Of a stretch of 8,475 nucleotides of DNA, positions 1 to 7,579 are shown piece by piece (positions within the stretch are counted from its first letter, which is position 1; each line of letters begins with the position of its first letter). The position numbers and the translations under genes were made by a program. Source of the DNA: Alistipes sp. (GTDB lineage Bacteria; Bacteroidota; Bacteroidia; Bacteroidales; Rikenellaceae); assembly GCA_017501025.1 (NCBI GenBank), contig JAFVXS010000232.1:1-8475 (forward strand). Reading direction: 5' to 3'. The notes beneath the pieces are model-generated. The model saw only the letters and a list, made by a program, of their open reading frames with translations, ran no database searches and had not been told where the DNA came from.

Positions 1-375
1 ACACTCGAAAATATCATCATCCTTTGCGGACACTATAAGGGTGTCGATTATCGAGTGCGGGAGCACCTTATCACACGCGAAATTTCGATTGGCGACTACG
101 TATTGACAGGTGGCGAGTTGGCAGCAGCAATAATTACCGATTCGGTGGTTCGACTACTTCCGGGTGCTATTGGCGACGAGGCTTCGGCATTGACCGACTG
201 TTTTCAGGACGATATGCTCGCCCCTCCTGTATATACACGTCCTGCCGAATTTAACGGCTGGCAGGTACCGGAAGTATTGTTGTCGGGCAACTTTGCCGAA
301 ATTGCAAAATGGCAGGACAATCAATCACTGGAACGCACACAACGACTACGTCCCGATTTGTTGGGCGAAGAGTAA
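1..375 (+). CDS. trmD: tRNA (guanine-37-N1)-methyltransferase TrmD, 3' part
   Basis: The gene enters from the left edge in frame 1, and 124 codons are visible before the TAA at 373-375. TrmD uses S-adenosylmethionine to methylate N1 of G37 next to the anticodon of certain tRNAs, which prevents frameshifting. Visible family motifs are LCGHYKGVDYRV near the start, then REISIGDYVLTGGE (the knotted SAM-binding region), RLLPGAIGDEASALTD, and the C-terminal APPVYTRP and VPEVLLSG blocks. The HYKGVD form, where proteobacteria have RYEGID, is usual for Bacteroidota. A GTG at 55 is in frame, but it lies inside the conserved SAM-binding part, so it is not the start. The C-terminus is intact. lpxB follows after 20 bp, which suggests co-transcription. 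Confidence 0.96.
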   Translation, partial: TLENIIILCGHYKGVDYRVREHLITREISIGDYVLTGGELAAAIITDSVVRLLPGAIGDEASALTDCFQDDMLAPPVYTRPAEFNGWQVPEVLLSGNFAEIAKWQDNQSLERTQRLRPDLLGEE

Positions 376-395
376 AAAAATAGTTTTATAGCCTT

Positions 396-1523
396 ATGAA
401 GTACTATATCATAGCAGGCGAGCCATCAGGCGATTTGCACGGCAGCAACCTTATGTGTGGCATTTTGGATGCCGACCCTACCGCCGAATTTCGTTTTTGC
501 GGTGGCGACAAGATGGCAGAGGTTGGTGGTATTAACAACCTCCTGATGCACTATCGTGATATGTCGTTTTTCGGCATTTGGCAGGTATTGAAAAATCTCC
601 GCACCATATTCTCACAGATAGATCAATGCAAAGCCGACATCGTGCAATTTTCGCCCGATGTGATAATTTTGATAGACTACCCAAGTTTCAATATGCGTAT
701 TGCCAAATGGGCATTCAAACGCAATATAAAGGTCTATTACTACATCGCTCCAAAAGTATGGGCGTGGAAGGAGTGGCGTGTAAAGAGTATTCGTCGCTAC
801 GTCTCACGACTCTATGCCATATTCCCTTTCGAGGTTGAATATTTCCGTTCAAAAGGCATTGATGCTCACTATTTTGGCAATCCGCTGACCGACTCCATCG
901 CAGCCAAAACGGACAATATGCCCGACGCTGCAACGTTCCGCGAAAAACACAATTTGGACAATCGTCCGATAGTTGCACTTTTGGCGGGTAGTCGTCGCTC
1001 CGAGATATCGCTTAATCTGCCAAATATGGTGGCTCTTTCGCGACTATTCCCTGCCTATCAGTTCGTCGTAACGGGTGTTAATTGGATCGACCGCTCATTG
1101 TACGATAGTATCATAGCCGACAGCGATGTAAAGTATCTCTGCGATGCGACCTACGAAACACTGTCGGTATCAACGGCTGCAATTGTAACATCGGGAACAG
1201 CAACGCTCGAAACAGCAATGTTCGGCATACCCGAAATGGTTGTATATCGCACCGCTTGGCTCTACGAGAAGTTAAAGCCATACGTCCTGAAAATTCCTTA
1301 TATTTCGCTCGTAAATATAAATCTCAACTATGAGTATGTTCGTGAGATTGTTACGGCAAAGTTCGATATTGAAGCCGCTGCCAACGAGTTACAAGCGATT
1401 TTGCCAAACGGCACACGTCGCGAAAAGATGATTGAGCAGTTCGACCATCTACGTCAAATGATGGGCGAAAAGGGTACAAGCCGTAGGGTAGGTAACGATA
1501 TCGTCAAAAGTTTGAAACAATGA
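396..1523 (+). CDS. lpxB: Lipid-A-disaccharide synthase LpxB
   Basis: This 375-residue GT19 glycosyltransferase joins UDP-2,3-diacylglucosamine and lipid X into the tetra-acyl lipid A disaccharide, at the cytoplasmic face of the inner membrane. Motifs seen in order are AGEPSGDLHG (residues 7-16), the ILIDYPSFN block (91-99), YIAPKVWAWKEWR (116-128), FGNPLTD (160-166), the LAGSR variant of the LPGSR motif (196-200), SGTATLE (266-272) and PYISLVNI (301-308). Length is normal for the family. Proteobacterial enzymes have PDFN where this has PSFN; Bacteroidota versions also differ here, so no loss of activity is inferred. The ATG at 396 sits directly before the conserved N-terminal strand. The stop overlaps the next start as ATGA (1520-1523), implying translational coupling. 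Its presence shows an outer membrane with lipid A. Confidence 0.97.
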   Translation: MKYYIIAGEPSGDLHGSNLMCGILDADPTAEFRFCGGDKMAEVGGINNLLMHYRDMSFFGIWQVLKNLRTIFSQIDQCKADIVQFSPDVIILIDYPSFNMRIAKWAFKRNIKVYYYIAPKVWAWKEWRVKSIRRYVSRLYAIFPFEVEYFRSKGIDAHYFGNPLTDSIAAKTDNMPDAATFREKHNLDNRPIVALLAGSRRSEISLNLPNMVALSRLFPAYQFVVTGVNWIDRSLYDSIIADSDVKYLCDATYETLSVSTAAIVTSGTATLETAMFGIPEMVVYRTAWLYEKLKPYVLKIPYISLVNINLNYEYVREIVTAKFDIEAAANELQAILPNGTRREKMIEQFDHLRQMMGEKGTSRRVGNDIVKSLKQ

Positions 1524-2095
1524 AAATTATTACCATAGAGAACAATATCGGTCATTGCGATTCGACCTATTTTACCTTTCGCCCCGATACGGCGATGTTG
1601 CGAAATAACGACAACTTTTACTTGCCACACTTTTCGAACGACATCGTATGCGGTTGCGGTATTATTGTTCGCATCAGTCGCATTGTCAAGCACATAGAGA
1701 GTCGATTTGCTCCACGCTGCTACGATGCCATAGGTGTTGGTGTCGCATTCGTTGCACGCGATGTCAAAGCACAACTTATAGGCGAAGGAAAGCCTTGCGA
1801 AGCTGCGTATTCGTTCGACCACTCATTTGCAATATCCCCCGATTGGATTGAACCCGAAAATTTTGGCAAGCAGAAAATTTCGCTTGCTATTGACAGCATC
1901 ACAAAACAGGGTTTCACGACTGCCGATTTTGTAAAGGATATCGATACCATCGTAGCCGAAGCATCAAAACTTACAACCCTGAAAACAGGCGACTATCTGT
2001 TCATTGCACTGCCTCAAACCATAGAGTGCCGACAGGGCGAAAAAGTTGAAGCATTTGCGGACGAAGTACAAATGTTAAACTTTTGGATAAAATAA
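1520..2095 (+). CDS. FAH-fold protein, probably a catalytically inactive pseudoenzyme
   Basis: The 191 residues match the fumarylacetoacetate hydrolase (FAH) fold family (acylpyruvate hydrolases, oxaloacetate decarboxylases and related isomerases). RPDTAML (21-27) matches the KPxxAL strand. The block at 37-62 aligns without gaps to the usual metal-site block, FVARDVKAQ (77-85) to the ARDLQ block, and TLKTGDYLF (153-161) to the block before GTPxGVG. The active site is degraded. The ExE metal-ligand pair is replaced by G45-C46-G47, the usual lysine before the AFD/GFD motif is Y97, and GTPxGVG is changed to ALPQTIE (163-169). The N-terminal RNYxxHxxE lid is not recognisable. Only the third metal ligand, D81, remains. 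The frame is open throughout, so the gene is not simply decaying. It overlaps lpxB by 4 bp. The fold assignment is firm; any function is unknown. Confidence 0.82.
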   Translation: MKIITIENNIGHCDSTYFTFRPDTAMLRNNDNFYLPHFSNDIVCGCGIIVRISRIVKHIESRFAPRCYDAIGVGVAFVARDVKAQLIGEGKPCEAAYSFDHSFAISPDWIEPENFGKQKISLAIDSITKQGFTTADFVKDIDTIVAEASKLTTLKTGDYLFIALPQTIECRQGEKVEAFADEVQMLNFWIK

Positions 2096-2111
2096 TCATT
2101 GTATAATATTG
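2081..2111 (+). promoter_or_regulatory. Possible weak promoter for maf
   Basis: TTTG at 2082-2085, at the end of the upstream gene, is followed after 18 bp by TAATATTG at 2104-2111. This resembles the Bacteroidota TTTG / TANNTTTG promoter with one mismatch in the -7 element. It would give maf a short leader. The region is AT-rich, so a chance match is quite possible, and maf may instead be read through from the upstream genes 34 bp away. Confidence 0.3.
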
Positions 2112-2129
2112 TAAATCAACACACAAGTT

Positions 2130-2726
2130 ATGCTACTACACGAACGATTAAAGGATTACAATATTATTCTCGGCTCGGCATCGCCTCGTCGCCGACAACT
2201 GCTTGCCGATTGCGATTTTCAATTTACGGTTGCCGAAAAATTCGAATGTGACGAGACTTTTCCTGCGACAATGCCCGTGAGTCAGGTCGCATCGTTCTTG
2301 TCGCAAACAAAGAGTAAAGCCTATCCTCTCAAACTATCGGAAAAGGATATTCTGATTACGGCAGACACCGTAGTTATCGTTGATAATCAAATACTCGGCA
2401 AACCCAAAGATGCATCCGATGCCTTTGCGATGTTGTCGTTGCTCAACAATAGGGCCCACGTTGTCACTACGGGTGTAACTATTCGTTCGGCAAGTAATAC
2501 ACACACATTCTCTGTCGATAGTACGGTGCGATTTCGAAAACTGACCGACGAAGAGATTACATACTACATCGAGAAGTATCATCCATTCGACAAAGCAGGC
2601 TCATACGGTATTCAGGAGTGGATTGGATATGCCGCTATCGAGGGTATCGAGGGGTCATTTTTCAATGTAATGGGATTGCCTGTACAACGCCTCTACACCG
2701 AACTACAAAGTTTTATATCGCATTGA
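2130..2726 (+). CDS. maf: Maf family nucleoside triphosphate pyrophosphatase (YhdE-like, dTTP/UTP type)
   Basis: The 198-residue protein has the full Maf signature: ILGSASPRRRQLL (12-25, phosphate and nucleotide binding), TADTVV (77-82, with metal-binding D79), LGKPKD (89-94), the VVTTGVTI strand (111-118), DKAGSYGIQ (154-162) and a C-terminal NVMGLPVQRL (179-188). Maf proteins hydrolyse non-canonical or surplus nucleoside triphosphates to the monophosphate plus pyrophosphate, and are linked to division arrest and pool sanitation. The KAGSYGIQ form with Gln is typical of the YhdE branch, which prefers dTTP, UTP and some modified pyrimidines, rather than the YceF branch (m7GTP). This subtype call rests on recalled family motifs. 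The ATG at 2130 leaves a short N-terminal extension before the first strand. The stop lies 3 bp from the stop of the convergent gene. Confidence 0.93.
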   Translation: MLLHERLKDYNIILGSASPRRRQLLADCDFQFTVAEKFECDETFPATMPVSQVASFLSQTKSKAYPLKLSEKDILITADTVVIVDNQILGKPKDASDAFAMLSLLNNRAHVVTTGVTIRSASNTHTFSVDSTVRFRKLTDEEITYYIEKYHPFDKAGSYGIQEWIGYAAIEGIEGSFFNVMGLPVQRLYTELQSFISH

Positions 2727-2734
2727 TAATCAAT
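2722..2734. other. Palindrome holding the stop codons of two convergent genes
   Basis: ATTGATAATCAAT is a perfect 13-bp palindrome centred on 2728. It contains the TGA of maf (2724-2726) and the TGA of the facing kinase gene (2730-2732). It is AT-only apart from two G:C pairs and has no adjoining T-tract on either side, so it is not a convincing terminator. The symmetry may simply reflect two facing stop codons. Confidence 0.5.
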
Positions 2735-3875
2735 CGTGTAGAATAGCACCCGATCTATCTATTGCCATTCGTTTACCATCCTTTACGACAACTGCCTTAC
2801 CATCGCGGAAGGGCTTTACGGCATCGTACTCTGCACAAGGTATGACAAGACGGGCAAAACGATCTATAAAACTCCACGACGTTCCAAGTTTAACAGCCGC
2901 CAAACCTTCGCTGAAATCAAACGCCAAATCAAACATCGGCTCGATTACTATGCCCTGCGAATCGACAAAACCCCATTTATTGCCAAAGACCTCGGCACTC
3001 AACGGCTCGTCGCTGCGACGATGAACAACCTTACACGATAGAAGATTTTGCAGTTGGGGTAGTGCAGGCTCTTTCGACAGCAACAACTCTCCTATGCGAT
3101 ATGCCAGCACATCGCAATTGCGAGCCAATAGCGACATAACATAGTCAAAACCCGCATCTTTGCCCGAAAAAATCAGATTATATGGCGAGATAATAAATGT
3201 GCCGTCTTCGTAGAAACGTTGTGATAATGAAGGGTCGTAGATCATCGCTCGCAACATTGTATATAACATTGCGATAGGATAATCGTCAATCTCTTTGGAG
3301 TATAAATCGTTGCGATAAGGGTGCTGAAATCCCGGTGTTCCACACTCTTCCGACACACAACCCAAGAACGTCGAAGAGTACAGACCATCAAAGTCTATCA
3401 ACTCCATCTGGTTGTTCTTTATAAGGATATTTTCGGGTTTCAAATCACCGTGAGCCCACTCTTGCGAAAGCAATTCAATGGCAAGTTTTTGAAACATCTC
3501 CGAGAGTTCCTTTATTCGCTCCGCAGTAGGGGATAGTTTCAGCTCCTCTTCGAGAGTATCGCCCTCATACCACCTATCCAAAATAACATCCGCCCAAACA
3601 GGTCCGCATAGAGGGACATCGATAAACAGCTCGTTTTCGTAATATTTATAACCGTAGATGTGGCGAAGATTATTCTTTGCAGTGATGTAGCACTTTAATC
3701 TGTGCAGACGTCCCTGATACCGCACCTTAAATACCACCGACATTCCGCCAACATAGCACCATACTCGGCCGTCGGGACGACGTACGGGCATTACGCCGTG
3801 CAGAGTCCGCCATTTATTAACGTCATCACTCTCCATAGCGTCAATATATGCGGACAACAATGGTACATAATCCAT
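2730..3875 (-). CDS. Eukaryotic-like protein kinase with C-terminal WG repeats
   Basis: The 381-residue protein begins with a Hanks-type kinase domain. VGGMSVVFKV (42-51) is the glycine-rich loop, K61 the likely ATP-anchoring lysine, E80 or E82 a candidate helix-C glutamate, and AHGDLKPENIL (141-151) the catalytic loop with D144 and N149. DFDG (161-164) replaces DFG as the metal-binding motif, GTPGFQHP (179-186) takes the place of the APE region, and DDYPIAML (197-204) matches subdomain IX. All catalytic residues are present, so activity is plausible. After about 290, WG-type beta repeats follow: KWGFVDSQGIVIEP (300-313), a second repeat with SWSFIDRFARLVIP (333-346), and a partial third ending at residue 379. 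No signal peptide or transmembrane segment is seen, so it is probably cytoplasmic. It lies 11 bp after rlmB and is probably co-transcribed. The substrate is unknown. Confidence 0.88.
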   Translation of the reverse strand: MDYVPLLSAYIDAMESDDVNKWRTLHGVMPVRRPDGRVWCYVGGMSVVFKVRYQGRLHRLKCYITAKNNLRHIYGYKYYENELFIDVPLCGPVWADVILDRWYEGDTLEEELKLSPTAERIKELSEMFQKLAIELLSQEWAHGDLKPENILIKNNQMELIDFDGLYSSTFLGCVSEECGTPGFQHPYRNDLYSKEIDDYPIAMLYTMLRAMIYDPSLSQRFYEDGTFIISPYNLIFSGKDAGFDYVMSLLARNCDVLAYRIGELLLSKEPALPQLQNLLSCKVVHRRSDEPLSAEVFGNKWGFVDSQGIVIEPMFDLAFDFSEGLAAVKLGTSWSFIDRFARLVIPCAEYDAVKPFRDGKAVVVKDGKRMAIDRSGAILHD

Positions 3876-3886
3876 AGCAGAAGATT

Positions 3887-4627
3887 TTACATATCGCCAA
3901 TACGCTGACGCACAACCTCGAAGAGCATAATGGCAGCCGCCGCCGACACATTCAACGACTCAATAGCTCCAATCATCGGGATAGCCAACTGCTCGTCACA
4001 CAGTTTGAGAACCTCTTTTGATATTCCACGCTCCTCCGAGCCCATAACAATCACCGTAGGACGACGCAAATCGGCATCGTACATCAATTTACGGCTATGC
4101 TCCGTCGCTGCGACAATCTGGAAACCCTCCGCCTGCAACGACTTGATTGTATTTCGTACCGAGCCTACACGACACACCGGAATACGGGCCAATGCACCTG
4201 CCGAAGCCTTCATCGCCTCGGCATTCACAGGGGCCGAACTCTTCAACGATGTAATAATGCCGTGAGCACCTGCACACTCGGCTGAACGGGCAATACCTCC
4301 GAAGTTGCGAATGTCGGTAACGCCATCGAATAGCACTACGAGTGGTGTCTCATCGTCGGGAACTCGCTCCAAAATATCGGATATTTGCACATACTCAATC
4401 TCCGCCATAAGAGCTACTACGCCCTGATGGCTGCCACGAGTCAATCTGTTGAGTTTCTCAACCGGCACCTCCTGAACGTGCAGACGATGACGAAAGCACA
4501 AATCACGCAAATCGGTCATCAGCTGTCCCTCGGCACCTCGACGCATAAAAATCTTCTCAATCTGCTTGCCCGATTCGATTGCCTCGACAACGGGGCGGAT
4601 TCCAAAAACGATATTCTCTCTTCCCAT
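3887..4627 (-). CDS. rlmB: 23S rRNA (guanosine-2251-2'-O)-methyltransferase RlmB
   Basis: This 246-residue SpoU/TrmH-family (SPOUT) enzyme uses SAM to methylate the 2'-hydroxyl of G2251 in the peptidyl-transferase P-loop of 23S rRNA. The N-terminal L30e-like substrate-binding domain starts with VFGIRPVVEAI (7-17) and ends near SHQGVVA (66-72). The catalytic knot domain shows motif 1 (DIRNFGGIARSAECAGAHG, 105-123, with N108 and R114), motif 2 (VIVMGSEERGIS, 192-203) and motif 3 (IPMIGAIESLNVSAAAAIMLFE, beginning at 216). Length and domain order are normal. The VFGxxPVxEA start separates it from tRNA TrmH, though other rRNA targets cannot be wholly excluded. The start ATG lies about 20 bp after a good TANNTTTG element. 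The kinase gene follows at 11 bp. Confidence 0.94.
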   Translation of the reverse strand: MGRENIVFGIRPVVEAIESGKQIEKIFMRRGAEGQLMTDLRDLCFRHRLHVQEVPVEKLNRLTRGSHQGVVALMAEIEYVQISDILERVPDDETPLVVLFDGVTDIRNFGGIARSAECAGAHGIITSLKSSAPVNAEAMKASAGALARIPVCRVGSVRNTIKSLQAEGFQIVAATEHSRKLMYDADLRRPTVIVMGSEERGISKEVLKLCDEQLAIPMIGAIESLNVSAAAAIMLFEVVRQRIGDM

Positions 4628-4645
4628 AGTACTTTATTTTCCGCA

Positions 4646-4673
4646 CAAAGGTACTAAATTTCTATTGTTCAAC
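4646..4673 (-). promoter_or_regulatory. Promoter of the rlmB-kinase pair
   Basis: On the minus strand TACCTTTG (4653 to 4646) matches the Bacteroidota -7 consensus TANNTTTG exactly. A TTG at 4672 to 4670 could serve as the -33 element, but the 16-bp spacing is shorter than the usual 19-21. Transcription would start near 4640, giving rlmB a leader of only about a dozen bases. It sits between the guaA terminator and rlmB, where an operon promoter is needed. Confidence 0.6.
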
Positions 4674-4682
4674 GACATTTTA

Positions 4683-4725
4683 TGACAAAAAAATACATCT
4701 GCGAAGACTCCTCCTCGCAGATGTA
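4683..4725 (-). terminator. Intrinsic terminator of guaBA
   Basis: An 11-bp perfect stem (TACATCTGCGA at 4694-4704 with TCGCAGATGTA at 4715-4725) encloses a 10-base loop. On the minus strand it is followed by a TATTTTTTTG tract. It lies 20 bp beyond the guaA stop codon, in the right orientation to end the guaBA transcript before rlmB. Confidence 0.9.
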
Positions 4726-4744
4726 ATATTGTGTTAGGTAAAAT

Positions 4745-6052
4745 CTACTCCCACTCGATTGTCGCACTTGGTTTTGGCGACATATCGTAGCAGACACGAT
4801 TTACATTAGGTACCTCCGCCAAAATGCGGTCTGTAATTCGCATCAAAATCGCCCAATCAACCTGCTCGATAGTTGCCGTCATCGCATCGACCGTATTTAC
4901 GGCACGCAAAATAACGGGATAGTCATACGAACGAGCATTATTGCGGACTCCAACCGACTTAAAATCAGGCACTACCGTAAAATACTGCCAAACCGTCTTA
5001 TCCAAACCTGCACGAGCGAACTCCTCGCGAAGAATCGCATCCGACTCACGCACTGCCTCCAAACGCTCACGAGTAATTGCACCCAAGCAACGCACACCCA
5101 AACCCGGGCCAGGGAATGGCTGACGATAGACCATATCGTAAGGCAGACCCAACTCAACGCCACAAGCACGCACCTCGTCCTTGAAGAGCTGTCGCAATGG
5201 CTCTACCAACTCAAACTGCAAATCTTCGGGCAGACCACCAACGTTATGGTGCGACTTGACCATCTTTGCTGTCTTTGTACCACTCTCTACGATATCGGGG
5301 TAGATAGTTCCCTGTGCCAGAAAATCTATTCCATCCAACTTGCGAGCCTCCTCCTCAAATACACGAATAAACTCGCCACCGATAATCTTACGCTTCTGCT
5401 CCGGATCAGCCACACCCTCCAACTTCGTGAGGAATCGCTCCGTTGCATCGACATAAATCAAGTTGGCATTCAATTGGTTGCGGAACACCTCGACAACTGC
5501 CTCCGATTCGCCCTTACGCATCAATCCGTGATTAACGTGAACGCAGACCAAATTCTGACCAATGGCTTTGAGCAACAGTGCTGCAACAACCGACGAATCG
5601 ACACCGCCCGACAGTGCAAGCAACACCTTACGGTCGCCAACCTGACGACGTACCAACTCTACTTGATCGGCTACGAAGTTGGTCATATTCCAATTTGCTT
5701 CGGCGTGACACACATCAAAAACAAAACCTTTGACTGCATCTACAATAGCATCCACATCATCGCCAAATGCCGGCAGAACATCTTTGCACAATGCTTTCGG
5801 ATGACCAGCCGCCATAATAGGTATTTGCAACCCATAAATCTCGGGGCAAACATCTATCTCAACACCATCGATAACATTATTTTCGCCACCATTGATAATT
5901 ACACCCTTCACGTTTGGAAGTTTGCTCAACTCCTCGGCTGTTATATCGTGTGGATAAATCTCGCTATATACGCCCAACGAACGTATGGCACGTGCAACCA
6001 CCGTATTGTGATGGCTACCCAAATCTAAAATGACAATCATATCCTGTTTCAT
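4745..6052 (-). CDS. guaA: GMP synthase with a truncated, inactive glutaminase domain
   Basis: GuaA turns XMP, ATP and an amide nitrogen into GMP. The synthetase part is complete: the PP-loop LSGGVDSSVVAALLL (147-161), RKIIGGEF (221-228), LAQGTIYPDIVES (245-257), KSHHNVGGLPE (266-276), LVEPLRQLFKDEVR (282-295), RQPFPGPGLGVR (310-321) and the C-terminal KPSATIEWE. The N-terminal class I glutamine amidotransferase domain is about 125 residues instead of about 200. It starts normally (IVILDLGSHHNTVVARAIRSLGVYSEIY, from residue 6), but the nucleophile motif GVCYGMQ is replaced by AAGHPKA (81-87), with Gly83 at the Cys position. The later part carrying the His-x-Glu motif is absent. Total length is 435, against about 510-525 for usual GuaA. 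The frame is continuous. The enzyme must use free ammonia or a separate glutaminase (inference). It follows guaB by 24 bp. Confidence 0.93.
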   Translation of the reverse strand: MKQDMIVILDLGSHHNTVVARAIRSLGVYSEIYPHDITAEELSKLPNVKGVIINGGENNVIDGVEIDVCPEIYGLQIPIMAAGHPKALCKDVLPAFGDDVDAIVDAVKGFVFDVCHAEANWNMTNFVADQVELVRRQVGDRKVLLALSGGVDSSVVAALLLKAIGQNLVCVHVNHGLMRKGESEAVVEVFRNQLNANLIYVDATERFLTKLEGVADPEQKRKIIGGEFIRVFEEEARKLDGIDFLAQGTIYPDIVESGTKTAKMVKSHHNVGGLPEDLQFELVEPLRQLFKDEVRACGVELGLPYDMVYRQPFPGPGLGVRCLGAITRERLEAVRESDAILREEFARAGLDKTVWQYFTVVPDFKSVGVRNNARSYDYPVILRAVNTVDAMTATIEQVDWAILMRITDRILAEVPNVNRVCYDMSPKPSATIEWE

Positions 6053-6076
6053 AACCTAATATTCCTTATTAAAAAA

Positions 6077-7549
6077 TTATTCGCCTCGTGTATAGTTTGG
6101 AGTTTCACGTGTGATAGTGATGTCGTGAGGATGATTCTCAATCACACCATTTGCAGTAATACGGATAAAGTTTGCCTTTTTGAGCATCTCGATACTCTTT
6201 GCACCGCAATAGCCCATTCCCGCACGAATACCACCAACCAATTGGTATATAGTCTCATCAAGCGAGCCCTTGAATGGCACACGTCCAACAATACCCTCCG
6301 GAACGAGTTTATTGGTAGCCGTCTCACCATCCTGAAAATAACGGTCTGTCGAGCCGGCCTTCATCGCATCGATTGAGCCCATACCACGATAAGTTTTGAA
6401 CTTACGACCGTTGTAGATAATCGTCTCGCCAGGTGATTCCTCCGTGCCTGCGAACATCGAACCGCACATCACGCAATCTCCGCCTGCCGCCAACGCCTTG
6501 ACAACGTCGCCCGAATAACGCAAACCACCATCGGCAATTACCGTAACACCACTGCCTGCAATAGCCGAAGCGACATCATATATAGCACTCAACTGTGGCA
6601 CCCCGACACCCGCAATAATACGGGTTGTGCATATAGAGCCGGGACCAATACCAACCTTAACACCATCGGCACCATTTTCGACCAAATAGCGTGCCGCCTC
6701 TGCCGTTGCAATATTTCCCACGACAACATCGAGAGTAGGGTACTTCTCCTTGATTTTACGCAACAGCGACACAACTCCGCGAGTGTGTCCGTGTGCCGAA
6801 TCCAAAACTACTGCATCTACCGACTCTGCAACCAAAGCATCAACACGCTCCATTGCATCGGGAGTAATACCGATACCGGCAGCAACACGCAAACGTCCCT
6901 TTGCATCCTTGCAAGCGTTAGGGTGGTCCTGCACCTTTGTTATATCTTTATAGGTAATCAATCCTACCAATTTGCCATTCTTATCGACAACAGGGAGTTT
7001 CTCGATTTTGTTTCGCAACAATACATCGGCAACATCCTCGCTTGCAGTATCGTTGATGGTAACCAGATTCTGTGAGGTCATAACTTCACAGATAAGACGG
7101 CTCATATCCTTCTGAAAACGCAAATCGCGATTTGTTACGATACCTACCAAATTCATCTCCGCATCGACAACCGGAATACCTCCGATCTTGTTCTCACGCA
7201 TCAGTGCCAAAGCATCGCCAACACACTTGTCGCCCGTAATGGTAATAGGGTCGTCAATCATTCCGTTCTCGGCACGCTTTACACGACGTACGTGAGCAGC
7301 CTGTGCAGCAATCGTCATATTTTTATGAATCACACCAATACCTCCCTCTCGCGCTATTGCAATCGCCATAGGAGCCTCTGTTACGGTATCCATCGCAGCC
7401 GATACGATAGGAATATTAAGTGGGATGTTTCTCGAAAAACGGCTCTGAACACTCACTTCTCGTGGTAACACTTCCGAATATGCAGGCACAAGCAGCACAT
7501 CATCAAATGTCAAACCCTCTTGCTGAACTCTATCTGAAAGAAACGACAT
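6077..7549 (-). CDS. guaB: Inosine-5'-monophosphate dehydrogenase GuaB
   Basis: The 490-residue enzyme oxidises IMP to XMP with NAD+, the committed step to guanine nucleotides, and feeds GuaA encoded directly downstream. Motifs seen are LTFDDVLLVPAYSEVLP (13-29), SAAMDTVTE (50-58), two CBS domains forming a Bateman module (about 98-146 and 157-205), VLDSAHGH (248-255), GNIAT (278-282), GPGSICTTRIIAGVGVPQ (302-319) with catalytic C307, ADGGLRYSGD (339-348), YRGMGS (387-392) and the flap residues R403-Y404. It is full length and looks functional. The CBS pair is a likely site of nucleotide control of the enzyme. The start ATG precedes the conserved N-terminus by a few residues. Upstream lies a leader with an intrinsic terminator. 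Confidence 0.97.
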   Translation of the reverse strand: MSFLSDRVQQEGLTFDDVLLVPAYSEVLPREVSVQSRFSRNIPLNIPIVSAAMDTVTEAPMAIAIAREGGIGVIHKNMTIAAQAAHVRRVKRAENGMIDDPITITGDKCVGDALALMRENKIGGIPVVDAEMNLVGIVTNRDLRFQKDMSRLICEVMTSQNLVTINDTASEDVADVLLRNKIEKLPVVDKNGKLVGLITYKDITKVQDHPNACKDAKGRLRVAAGIGITPDAMERVDALVAESVDAVVLDSAHGHTRGVVSLLRKIKEKYPTLDVVVGNIATAEAARYLVENGADGVKVGIGPGSICTTRIIAGVGVPQLSAIYDVASAIAGSGVTVIADGGLRYSGDVVKALAAGGDCVMCGSMFAGTEESPGETIIYNGRKFKTYRGMGSIDAMKAGSTDRYFQDGETATNKLVPEGIVGRVPFKGSLDETIYQLVGGIRAGMGYCGAKSIEMLKKANFIRITANGVIENHPHDITITRETPNYTRGE

Positions 7550-7579
7550 AGAAAATATATTTAGTTAAACATTCTCGAT

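Noticed and set aside
3393..3450. The kinase as a pseudokinase because DFG reads DFDG and HRD reads HGD.
   Set aside because: The catalytic Asp, Asn, Lys and glycine-rich loop are all present, and HGDLKPEN and DFDG variants occur in kinases expected to be active.
5246..6028. A 260-codon open frame on the plus strand opposite guaA.
   Set aside because: It lies wholly antisense to a clear guaA gene. Its translation shows no recognisable domain and a composition rich in Cys, His, Asn and Ile, as expected for a mirrored coding frame.
4745..6052. The short guaA as a frameshifted or misassembled gene.
   Set aside because: The frame is open from ATG to stop, the junction into the synthetase domain is smooth, and the nucleophile is also replaced in the part of the domain that remains. 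A single sequencing deletion would not explain both.
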